A stretch of 64,000 bases of DNA, from positions 18,600,001 through 18,664,000 of the forward strand of contig OZ316895.1 of NCBI GenBank assembly GCA_973895155.1. The letters run 5' to 3'. Of this stretch, positions 19,659 through 30,842 are shown piece after piece. The position numbers were made by a program, and so were the translations under genes. This stretch comes from Marsupella aquatica (Eukaryota > Marchantiophyta). A model generated the notes under the pieces. It ran no database searches, had not been told where the DNA came from, and saw nothing but the letters and a program-made list of their open reading frames with translations. The first letter of the stretch is position 1. Each line of letters starts with the position of its first letter.

Positions 19659-22600
19659 TGTGGTGCGTCCCATGGCTCCCTAAACCCAAGGAACCCCCCA
19701 GCTCAAGCCGATTCTCGCAGGTTTCGCGCTTGGCGAGGCCGTTTCCGCGGCTTAGCGGCATGGGACGCTGCTAACTTCCTTCTACTACTACTATTAACAT
19801 TTTACACACATATACTGGATAGATCCTTCATCGGGTCATGAGATACGTAGCCGGCCTAATCTAGGCCTTCCCTTGTCTTCCCCTCCATCTTGTTAGGTAT
19901 GTTTGGATTCCGCCGCCGGAATGATCCCCAATAGGCTTGGTTAAGCCGCTAAGATCTCTCTCAGCTCGACACATCCAACTCTCTCACTCCCTTGCTTACT
20001 TTCCTTCCTTCTGGTTGATGTGGGCACTCTTCACACAAGTTAATGCGACACACAAATAGCAAAATGACTCCTTCTGACTGAGTCATACCATGCACTTGCC
20101 ATACAAACAGTACATCTCATACACAAGCTCTGCGAACTAAGCCGTGAGGCCAACTCTATTCAGCTCTTAGGCATGAGGAAACATGAATATACACAAGGTC
20201 ACGGTATGACTAACCGAGAGCTTCTCTTACTACTTGATCCCAGCCCGGCTGGTGCAAACTAAAAACTTGCTAAAGAAGAGGCCCTGAGCTCCCCGCTGCC
20301 CAGGTATTTATCCTGGCAGTGGATCTGTCCAGAACTTCGCTGCGTAAGCTTAATCTATCCTACCTGTAATCTACCTAACTGTACAGCGAGGCAGGAGCAC
20401 AAGTGTTGCTCCTGCCAGTGGAACCGCAATCCCACTAAGCTAAGTGTCAGGGCCGCCTCCTGGTCCTGATCCTAATCCTAAACTTGGAGATCAGCGCCCG
20501 CCCTGCCCACTCACGCCTCCTACCTCCATGTCCGCCCTTCCTAAAAGGAACGGCGCCCTTGCACCGTCACGACACCGGTGGTGGATCCTCAATGGACGCC
20601 CCCAACGCTTCCTCCTCAGCCACTGTCGTAGGTTCATTCTCTGACAGATTACCTGCCCTTGACTGAGTCAACTCTCCATCGGCCTGACTGGGTCTACCAT
20701 CGGCATTGGCATCGGCTCGGGAATCATTCTTGGCTACGGCCTCAGCCTCGGCTATGGTCTCCCCGGCCTGCTCAAGAGGCGGATCTGGGATACCGGCCTC
20801 ATTATTGAGTAGTTCGGCTTGGGCCGCGCCATCCCCACCTTTGGTGATAGCGGGATCTATTGCCGTGTTCATGCCGGAGGTTGGTGCTGGGTCTACCTCC
20901 TTGGTCACCACGGCCAGTGGAGTCGTATTACTTCTTGACCTTGAAGGTTTCCGCTTCTTCTTCTTTTCTGGTTTGGCAACTGGTCCCTTCCCCTTCCCAC
21001 TTACTTCCGTCACTGGTGCAGGTGGCGCGGCTTGTTCTTCGGCTAGTACCACTCCTGGTAACTTGGTTGCCCCAATTGGAGTTGGGTTTGATGAAGACAA
21101 GCACTTAAATACTGCGGCTTGTTTCTTCAGCCGCTCTGTTTGGTTGTCGGCCCGCCGTTGTAGGTTCTCCATCTTCCTCGTGATTTCCTCCAACTCCTCC
21201 TGCACTTCGTCCAGGTCTTTGCGCGCCTCCTCTAGTTCCTTCTGGGCTTCCTCCCATTCCCTGTGGGCTTCCTCCAGTTCTTTCTTCAAGGTAGCCCTCT
21301 CCTCCCGGGTTGCTCTTAGCTCCTTGTCGAGCTCTGCAATGATGACAGACTCCATCTGGTTCATCTTGGCGTAAGTCTGATCGAGCATCTCGTCCTTCTC
21401 CTTAGGTCGGCCTTGAAGCTGGCCGTCAGGGACGCAAGCTCCTGCTGCAACGCCATAATCCCTTGATAGGATTTCCCTAACTCGGCCTCCTTCTGCTCAA
21501 GGGCTCCGTGGATTTTCTCGAGCTCCCCCTTCAACGCCCATTCCTTTCTTTGGGTCTCCGCCATGGCCCGGTTGTTGGCTATTATGTGGGCCTCCTCTGC
21601 ATTCCTCAACTCTCGCTTCCACTTCTCCCTCTCTTTGATCGTATCGGCCAACTCTCCTTGGGTCCGCGTTAGTAGATTCTCGATCATCCGATTATCAGAT
21701 TGTGCGGTATCCAACTGGCCCTGCATGATATTTAGCTCATGCCACTTAATCCGCAGCTCATCTTGGGCTTTCTTGGCCACCCTCAAGTCCTTGATTTTGG
21801 CTTCCCTTTCCCTAAGCCGACGGATGACCTCGTCCTTCTTGCTTCTTTCCAAGGCCACCGCTTCTTCTAATTGGTGCTTCTCCAACATCTCCCTCTGGAA
21901 AAAGGGTCCCTGCTCCAACTCCTCCCCAAATATGCTGAGCGCCAGTTCTCCACACATCTCCCCGTACTCCATGGCTCTGTCTTTAGCATAGGTGGAGGAA
22001 GTAGAAGTCATCGGCATCATCCACCGCGGCCTCTGCTCCCAAGCCGTCTTGCGGATCTCTTCAATCGTGGCTAGAGGTTTGCTTCCTTTTTCGGCTAGCC
22101 GCTTGATGTCCTCCGGCCAATCTCCTCCTGGCAAATCCTTTTCTCTAGCCAGGGCTGCCTCCTCTTCCTGCCTGATTTGCCCCTGAAATTCCTGCGCCGT
22201 CTGTTTTATGCCGTCAAAGCTCGGGGGAGCAACATCTGGTGGGGGAGACTCAGGGCTACTCTGCTGGTTGGGGTCCCCTCGTACTACCCTTGGAAGTGTG
22301 GGGATAAACCGGCCACAGGTCCTTACTCCTGGAACGTGATGGTCCGACCCATAGCCGGAGTTATCATGGCTATAGTCCTCCAGTGCCTTCTCTACTTCTT
22401 GGACTTCCGGCTTCTCCCTCTCCTCTTCGTCCGTAGGAGCTTCACGCAATTCTGCCTCAGATTCAGAGCTTGAGACTCCCACGTACATTCGAACACCCGG
22501 CTTGGATTCTGGCCTGATTCTCTCCTTGTCTCCAGTAAAGGGGTTTTCCCTTGTAAGCCGGTGTAGGCCTACCTCTGGAGCAGTGTCCTGCATTGTTGCC

Positions 22601-24312
22601 GTTGCCGTTGTCGTTGCCGATGCCGATCTCTTTTCTTTCTCCAGTAGTTTCAGCAGATTCTGCATGCCTGGTTGCTGCATCAGCAAGTCCTCCGTCCTTG
22701 GCCTAAACACCTACTCGATCGTAGGGCTAACAGGTGGTTGAGGCTTCTCTGCTACCGGCCTCGGTGCTGGAGCTTCCTCGGGTGCCCTTACCTGCAGGGG
22801 AAGTACTGGGGCAAAGGTCCAACCTCTGGCATACCGGCACAATAGCGGCATGTGATAGCCAAGCCGCGACACGCTCCCCATGCCGATTACCTGCCGCTCC
22901 TCCTTTAAGATCTTCTTCAATTGGTTGAGGAGGTACCCGTTGTAGTCTCGGCTTGGATCTGGCCTCTTTGCCAGATAGACCTGTGCCTTGCCGATCTCTG
23001 CCCTCGGCAAGTTACAGTGCATGGTCACCCGCAAGAAGTCGATCATCTCTCCTATGTGTGGGTTGGTGCAGGTGTTCCGGAAGAAGTCATTCTTCGTTGA
23101 TGGCCCGGGGAACGACCGGAACTCCTTGTCAGGCAAGGTCTTCCTGGTATCAACTTTGGTCTTATTGCCTATCGGCAAGCCAAACACTTCGGCAATCACC
23201 TTGGGAGTAAGATAGAAATCCTTCCCATATATCCTCGTGCAATTGGTCTCGGGTTCCCATGACCCCACGAATTCTAATAGGTCTGAATCCGGCACCTCCG
23301 GCTTCAGCCATGGTAATCTTACAAAGGCCTCTAAGCCGGATCCGGCCATGAAGCCTTGGTACTTCTTGGTCTGCATGGCCGTAAAGCATGCATCCTCCTC
23401 CCGTGCAAAATGTAGTTGCACCTCCATCGGTAGGGTTGCCGCCCAGCCTTTCCAGGTGTCATCCCTGGTTGGAATGGCCTTGATGGGATCGACCTCCTCC
23501 TCTTCGGCTTCTCCCTGCCTCCTGCTCTGCTGCTCGGCTGGCTTCCTTGGTGCCGCCGACCTCGTTCTTTTTGCCGGGGTGGCTTCATCGTTGACGGCTC
23601 CCTTCCTCTTCATCTCTGCTGCCGTGGAGGTTTCTCCTAGCACCGTTGCCGGGGTCCACCTTTCCGTGCTACCCTTCAATTCCCAGTGTATGTCGTTGCA
23701 GTTCTTGATGGCCTCTCGAATGCCGATGATTCTGTCTTCACAAAACAGAAGATCGTCGAGCTGATTGGAAGTAGGAGTCCACAAGAACTCGGCGTTGATG
23801 AGTTTGCCTCCTAAGAAAGCCGTCTTCTGCAGCTCCCACAATCGAGCAAGCTCCTGCTGTTCTCGAGCGGCCCTTTCTGATTCCTCGTCCTCGTAAGTCT
23901 TGATGTACTCAGTTGCCCGTTCGAACAAGCATCCCCAGAAATGTGCCGCTTGATTGACGTTGCTCATACCCTCCTTAGGTCGATCGTCGGTATCTACTCT
24001 CTCCCTGAGTGCTTGCCTAAGCAGCTGACAGTAGTTGGCCTCCCGTAGTCGTCTGCCTAGTTTGTGCTCGCAAATGAGCCACCATCTCCTGCAAGCGCTC
24101 CTTACCCCTCTCCTCTTCTGGTCCTTCCTCCCGTTGATCCTTCCTAGCCGCCGACGCTTAACGCGTCCTAACCCTAATCAAGTTTTCACCCCCAGCGTCC
24201 TTACCTCCGGCCTCGGCCCGGGTTCCATGGTTGCCCCTAATTGTTTATATTTTCCTTGTTTTGTCCCTATACTAAGGTGTTTCTAGGGTGCATTCCTGCT
24301 TTACCCACTTAA
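19659..24312 (-). mobile_element. A3 3' LTR (contains LTR-ORF)
   Basis: About 4.65 kb. The left end (ACCACA on the minus strand) abuts A2 sequence. The right end joins integrase at GGTTAAGTGGG without the first 25 or so bases (TGTGATGCCTAGACAGG...) seen in A2 and A4, probably a small deletion with ATGCC microhomology. It contains the LTR-ORF, a telo-box-like site near 24171, the noncoding part 19659-20566 and the GC-rich palindrome near 19912. Confidence 0.85.
20567..23967 (-). pseudogene. A3 3' LTR-ORF, nearly intact
   Basis: Starts at MSNVNQ (23967). Broken by TAG at 22711-22713 (CAG in the 5' copy) and a 1-bp deletion near 21403, otherwise open to 20567. Domain order is as in the 5' copy: N-terminal helical region, basic KRTRSAAPRKP, transposon-protein-like domain with FYLTPKVIAEVFGLP, proline-rich linker, coiled coil, and a low-complexity tail with KKKKRKPS. 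An upstream ATG in the leader reads into a stop, so MSNVNQ, conserved in all copies, is the best start. Confidence 0.85.
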
Positions 24313-27300
24313 CTGGCATGGTTACTCTAAAGGGTCCTAACCAGCGAGTGTAAAGCTTCCCTGGAAACCTACTATACCTACTATCATAAAGTAACACAAG
24401 ATCACCGGTGTGAATACTAACTACTTTCAACTTTTTATCATACTGCTGCTTCATGATATTTTGTCTATATTCTACTCTCTCTGCTGAAATCATTCTCGCC
24501 TCTTCTAAAGCTTCTAACCTATATTCTCGCTCCTTTAGGCTCTCCTCCGCTGAGGCTCTTTCCTCAATTGTAACTTGAAATGTCGGTATCTCAAGTTGCA
24601 TGGGTACCAGGGCTTCTTGTCCAAAGGTTAAGAAGAAGGGTGTATGACCGGTAGTGGATTTATAGGCTAGATTGTAAGCAAAAACAGCAGCAAAGAATTT
24701 ATCATCCCAATCGAGTTTGTTCTGAGCTACTGTCTTGTTCAATATCTTTCCTATAATTCCGTTTGCTCGTTCTGTCAACCCATTTGCCTTTGGATGGTAG
24801 GGAGTAGTAGGCCTATGTCTAACTAAAATACTGCTCATTTAAACGACTAATTATATCATTCAGAAAATGGGTTCCTCTATCACTAACTAATTCTAGGGGT
24901 GCTCCATACCTGGTGAAGATCTGCTCATACATGAATCTAGCTGTAGTAATTGCATCATCCTTCGTTGTCGGTCTGGCCTCTACCCATTTAGTTGCATAAT
25001 CCGTAGCCAGGATTATGTACTTGTTCCGTCGAGGGTGGGTCAGTGATTTCAGAGGTCCGATGTAATCAATACCCCACTTCTCAAATGGTGCCAGAGGTAG
25101 AATATGGTGCAATGGATGTCTGGTGGACGCCCTTGGTCCTCCCGCTCGTTGACAAGGATCGCATTGTTTGATAAACTGATAGACATCCTTGTGCAAGGTG
25201 GGCCATCAGTAACCGGCATTTAATATCTTTTTAGACGTGGTTACTGGGGAAAAATGTCCTCCGGCCTCCTCTCCATGCATGGCCCGTAGGACTCGTTTTA
25301 CCTCTCCCTTTTCCAAACACCTTTGAATCGTGCCGTTGATTCCATGCTTGTGCAGTATGCCTTTAATGCACTGATACTGTCTGACCTTCCGCAAAAAGAC
25401 TGCGGCTTGTTCTCGGCTTAATCCTAGCTATAATCTGGAAGTGCTGAGAAATTGTAAAATCTCAGGGTACCATGTATCAGCTATTTCTACAACGAATAGC
25501 TCCTCGTCGGGGAATCGATCATCGATGCAATCCGTGGCAGGTTCACCTATGATTCTTGAAAAGAAGTCGGCATTGGCATGTAATTTTCCTGGCTTGATCC
25601 TCAGCTCATAGTCAAACTCCTGTAATAGCAAAATCCATCTTGCTACTCTGCCTGTAAGGTCCGGCTTATTGACTAGGTACTTCAAACTTTCATGATCGGT
25701 ATGAAAGATTACCTTGTACCCTAGTAAATAATGCCTAAACTTTTTACAGGAATAAATGACTCCTAATGCTTCTCTCTCTGTGGTGGAGTAGTTCCGTTCG
25801 GCATCGGCAAGCTGACGGCTTGCGAAGTATATGGGATGGTCCCTTCCTTTCTCATCCAACTGACTTAGTACTGAGCCGATACAGAAGCCCGAGACATCTA
25901 CAAAAACATGAAAATCTTTGTTCCAGTCCGGTGCTATCATGACTGGGGCCTCTACTAACATCTGTTTCAATTCTACCACCGTTGTGACTCGTTCGGGTGT
26001 GGGTTCGAAGTCTGCTCCTACCTTGAGCATGTTGGTTAATGGTAAAGCTAGCTTGGCAAAATCCTTGATGAACCGGCGATAGTAACCAATGCATCCCAAG
26101 AAGGATCTTACATCCTTTATGTTCTTAGGTTGCATGATATCTAGCCATACTGCTAGCTTACCTTTGTCAATCTCAATGCCCTTCCTTGATACCTTGTGAC
26201 CTAGTAGCACCCCCTCGGTTACTACAAAGAAACATTTATCTGGGTGTAACTTGAGACCTACCTCTCTGCATCTCATGAAGGTTTTCCTGAGGTATTTAGC
26301 ATGTTTCGATGCCTTCCCGAATACTGCAAAGTCATCAATGAAGATTTCCATGAACTTTCTCAAGTAATCATGAAAAATGTTCACCATTAATCGTTGGAAC
26401 ATAGCTGGTGCGTTGCAGAGTCCAAACGGCATACGATTGAAGACATAGATCCCCCATTCCGTGACGAAGGCCGTCTTGATTTGGTCTTCCTGCCGAATCC
26501 TGATTTGGTTATAACCAGAGTACCCATCCATGAATGAATATAGTTCATGACTGGCTACCATGTCTAGTACCATATCAGTAAAGGGTAAGGGAAAATGGTC
26601 TTTTAACGTCGCTTCATTCAGTTTCCTGTAATCCTGACAAACCCGGATCTTGGGTTTACCATCGGGTCCAGCTTTCTTGGGAACTATCACAATTGGAGAC
26701 ACCCAATCTGAATGCAGGACTGGAGTGATGAATCCAGCTTCCACTAGTTTGTCGATTTCCGTTTTGACCAGCAGGGAATACTTCAGGTTCATCCTTCGAA
26801 TTGGTTGCCGAAATGATTTGGCTCCTAACATGAGATCAATTCAATGTTCCCCTAATGTTGGATCTACTCCCTTTAGATCTTGGTGACTCCATGCAAACAC
26901 ATCCTGAAATTCAATCAATAAGTCACTGATCTCTTTCTCGAGCTCAGGTGCTAGGTTTCTCCCTAAGTTTAGTTCCCTTCCCTCTCCTAAGTCGAGCTTC
27001 CAATATTGCCGCGCTTGGATCACATTAATCTGCTTCTTCAAATTTGGGTCCAGCTCGGCTTCCAGTCTCTCCAGTCTCATACCTCCATAAACTGGAATCT
27101 CGGCTGTACTAGCCGAGTCGGTCTCTTCCTTGGTGTCCATAGATTGTCCCCTTGCCGGTTTATCCAGTTTTGAATTGGTGGTCGGCTTCCCTTCCTGCCT
27201 CGGCTCTGGATTCTGTCTGTGCATCTCATCCACCTCTTCCTCCTGAGGGTCAGGCCGTTGTGCTCTCCCGGCTTCTAATAGGGCCTCAATTTGTTCTGCC

Positions 27301-27508
27301 CTCGTAATCGGCTTGTATGCCGATCCCTTGGTATTTAATTCCTTGCCGATGATCGATGGCGTTGTGAACCCTGCCGGCTCTGCCACAACGCCTGCAGAAA
27401 ATCCACTGTCCCTGCTACTGCTCCCCACTTAGCCGTTGCATCCAATTGGTCTACATCCTTTGCTTCCTCCGGAATTGCAGCTAAAAAGGTGGATTCTATT
27501 GTAAAGCA
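24272..27508 (-). pseudogene. pol: A3 pol: end of pro, RT, RNase H, integrase
   Basis: Continues A3 pro on the far side of A4, passes the frameshift signal (27358-27404), then encodes RT (FIDDFAVFG), RNase H and integrase (CDPCQRAGG zinc region, WGIDYIG, LVSDRGTHF and GLTERANG for the D, D, E triad). Breaks: CGA>TGA at 26841-26843, CAG>TAG at 25428-25430, TGG>TGA near 25206, and a 1-bp insertion near 24826. Integrase ends soon after LGPFRV, where the 3' LTR begins. Nothing like an additional gene lies between integrase and the LTR. Confidence 0.85.
27358..27404 (-). promoter_or_regulatory. A3 pro-pol -1 frameshift signal
   Basis: On the minus strand, GGATTTT (27404-27398), a 5-nt spacer, then a perfect 9-bp stem GGCGTTGTG/CACAACGCC (27392-27384 with 27366-27358) around a 17-nt loop. 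In-frame codons are GAT TTT, and the downstream pol frame is -1. Confidence 0.75.
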
Positions 27509-27513
27509 GTCCT

Positions 27514-27978
27514 TGTGGTGCGTCCCATGGCTCCCTAAACCCAAGAAACCCCCCAGCTCAAGCCGATTCCCGCAGGTTTCATGCTTGGCGAGGCCGTTTC
27601 CGCGGCTTAGCGGCATGGGACGCTGCTAACCTTCTACTACTACTATTAACATTTTACACACATATACTGGACAGATCCTTCATCGGGTCATGAGATACGT
27701 AGCCGGCCTAATATAGGCCTTCCCCTGTCTTCCCCTGTCTTCCCCTCCGTCTTGTTAGGTATGTTTGGATTCCGCCGCCGGAATGATCCCCAATAGGCTT
27801 GGTTAAGTCGCTAAGACCTCTCTTAGCTCGACACATCCAACTCTCACTCCCCTGCTTACTTTCCTTCCTTCTGTTGATGTGGGCACTCTTCACACAAGTT
27901 AATGCGACACACAAATAGCAAAATGACTCATTCTGACTGAGTCATACCATGCACTTGCCATACAAACAGTACATCTCA
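27514..27978 (-). mobile_element. A4 3' LTR remnant
   Basis: Last 465 bp of the LTR, nearly identical to 33837-34301, including a private double CTTCCCCTGT. It is joined at about 27978 directly to integrase sequence, so the integrase end and about 4.2 kb of LTR with its LTR-ORF were deleted. Confidence 0.85.
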
Positions 27979-30842
27979 TCTCTCCTCCGCTGAGGCTCTT
28001 TCCTCAATTGTAACTTGAAATGTCGGTATCTCAAGTTGCATGGGTACCAGGGCTTCTTGTCCAAAGGTTAAGAAGAAGGGTGTATGACCGGTAGTGGATT
28101 TATAGGCAAGATTGTAAGCAAAAACAGCAACAAACAATTTATCATCCCAATCGAGTTTGTTCTGAGCTATTGTCTTGTTCAATATCTTTCCTATAATTCC
28201 GTTTGCTCGTTCTGTCAACCCGTTTGCCTTTGGATGGTAGGGAGTAGTAGGCCTATGTTTAACTAAATACTGCTCATTTAAACGACTAATTATATCATTC
28301 AAAAAATGGGTTCCTCTATCACTAACTAATTCTAGGGGTGCTCCATACCTGGTGAAGATCTGCTCATACATGAATCTAGCCGTAGTAATTGCATCATCCT
28401 TCGTTGTTGGTCTGGCCTCTACCCATTTAGTTGCATAATCCGTAGCCAGGATTATGTACTTGTTCCGTCGAGGGTGGGTCAGTGGTTTCAGAGGTCCAAT
28501 GTAATCAATACCCCACTTCTCGAATGGTGCCAGAGGTAGAATAGGGTGTAGTGGATGCCTGGTGGACGCCCTTGGTCCTCCCGCTCGTTGACAAGGATCG
28601 CATTGTTTGATAAACTGATAGACATCTTTGTGCAAGGTGGGCCACCAGTAACCGGCATTTAATATCTTTTTAGACGTGGTTACTGGGGCAAAATGTCCTC
28701 CGGCCTCCTCTCCATGCATGGCCCGTAGGACTCGTTTTACCTCTCTCTTTTCCAAACATCTTTGAATCGTGCCGTTGATTCCATGCTTGTGCAGTATGCC
28801 TTTAATGCACTGATACTGTCTGACCTTCCGCACAAAGACTGCGGCTTGCTCTCGGCTTAATCCTGGCTGTAATCTGGAAGTGCTGAGAAATTGTAAAATC
28901 TCAGGGTACCATGTATCAGCTATTTCCACAACGAATAGCTCCTCGTCGGGGAATCGATCATCGATGCAATCCGTGGCAGGTTTACCTGTGATCCTTGAAA
29001 AGAAGTCGGCATTGGCATGTAACTTTCCCGGCTTGATCCTCAGCTCATAGTCAAACTCCTGTAATAGCAAAATCCATCTTGCTACTCTGCCTGTAAGGTC
29101 CGGCTTATTGACTAGGTACTTCAAACTTTCGTGATCAGTATGAAAGATTACCTTGTACCCTAGTAAATAATGCCTAAACTTTTTACAAGAATAAATGACT
29201 CCTAATGCTTCTCTTTCCGTGGTAGAGTAGTTCCGTTCGGCATCGGCAAGCTGACGGCTTGCGAAGTATATGGGATGGTCCCTTCCTTTCTCATCCAACT
29301 GACTTAGTACTGAGCCAATACAGAAGCCCGAGACATCTACAAAAACATGAAAATCTTTGTTCCAGTCCGGTGCTATCATGACTGGGGCCTCTACTAACAT
29401 CTGCTTCAATTCTACCACCGCTGTGACTCGTTCGGGTGTGGGTTCGAAGTCTGCTCCTGCCTTGAGCATATTGGTTAATGGTAAAGCTAGCTTGGCAAAA
29501 TCCTTGATGAACTGGCGATAGTAACCAATGCATCCCAAGAAGGATCTTACATCCTTTATGTTCTTAGGTTGCATGATATCTAGCCATACTGCTAGCTTAC
29601 CTTTGTCAATCTCAATGCCCTTCCTTGATACCTTGTGACCTAGTAGCACCCCCTCGGTTACTGCAAAAAAACATTTATCTGGGTGTAACTTGAGACCCAC
29701 CTCTCTACATCTCATGAAGGTTTTCCTGAGGTATTTAGCATGTTTCGATGCCTTCCCGAATACTGCAAAGTCATCAATGAAGATTTCCATGAACTTTCTC
29801 AAGTAATCATGAAAAATGTTCACCATTAATCGTTGGAACATAGCTGGTGCGTTGCAGAGTCCAAACGGCATACGATTGAAGACATAGATCCCCCATTCCG
29901 TGATGAAGGCCGTCTTGATTTGGTCTTCCTGCCGAATCCTGATTTGGTTATAACCAGAGTATCCATCCATGAATGAATATAGTTCATGACTGGCTACCAT
30001 GTCTAGTACCATATCAGTAAACGGTAAAGGAAAATGGTCTTTTAATGTTGCTTCATTCAGCTTCCTGTAATCCTGACAAACCCGGATCTTGGGTTTACCA
30101 TCGGGTCCAGCTTTCTTGGGAACTATCACAATTGGAGACACCCAGTCTGAATGCAGGACTGGAGTGATGAATCCAGCTTCCACTAGTTTGTCGATTTCTG
30201 TTTTGACCAGCAGGGAATACTTCGGGTTCATCCTTCGAATTGGTTGTCGAAATGATTTGGCTCCTAACATGAGATCAATTCGATGTTCCCCTAGTGTTGG
30301 ATCTACTCCCTTTAGATCTTGGTGACTCCATGCAAACACATCTTGAAATTCAATCAATAAGTCACTGATCTCTTTCTCGAGCTCAGGTGCTAGGTTTCTC
30401 CCTAAGTTCAGTTCTCTTCCCTCTCCTTAGTCGAGCTTCCGATATTGCCGTGCTTGGATCATATTAATCTGCTTCTTCAAATTCGGGTCCAGTTCGGCTT
30501 CCAGTCTCTCTAATCTCATACCTCCATAAACTGGGATCTCGGCTGGACTAGCCGAGTCGGTCCCTTCCTTGGTGTCCATAGATTGTCCCCTTACCGGTCT
30601 ATGCGGTTTTGAATTAGTGGTCGGCTCCCCTTCCTGCCTTGGCTCTGGATCGTGTCTGTCCATCTCATCCACCTCTTGCTCCTGAGAGTTAGGCCGCTGT
30701 GCTCTCTCGGCTTCTAATAGGGCCTCAATTTGTTCTGCCCTCGTAATCGGCTTGTATGCCGATCCCTTGGTATTTAATTCCTTGCCGATGATCGATGGCG
30801 TTGTGAACCCTGCCGGCTCTGCCACAACGCCTGCAGAAAATC
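27979..30842 (-). pseudogene. pol: A4 pol: RT, RNase H, truncated integrase
   Basis: Entered by -1 frameshift from gag-pro. Linker frame 30842-30427 ends at a TAA (TTA in A3: KLDLGEG). From 30357 one open frame of 793 residues runs to the deletion point: RT with KIRVCQDYRKLN, FMDGYSGYNQIRI, RMPFGLCNAPA and FIDDFAVFG; RNase H with FVDVSG, STTEREAL and HTDHES; integrase with a His-His-Cys-Cys region (CDPCQ), WGIDYIG, LVSDRGTHF and GLTERANG. The F-I-D-D form of the RT motif and the D-G-G-S protease suggest affinity with Athila/Tat-like plant gypsy elements. Nearly intact apart from one stop and the lost C-terminus. Confidence 0.9.

Noticed and set aside
20706-21374. Plus-strand open frame opposite the A3 LTR-ORF
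   Set aside because: A shadow of the coiled-coil coding sequence; its Ser/Leu-rich product mirrors Glu/Lys codons and it recurs opposite every copy.
20567-23967. LTR-ORF as an envelope-like third gene between integrase and the 3' LTR
   Set aside because: No signal peptide or membrane segment, and A4 ends and target duplications place the gene inside both LTRs.
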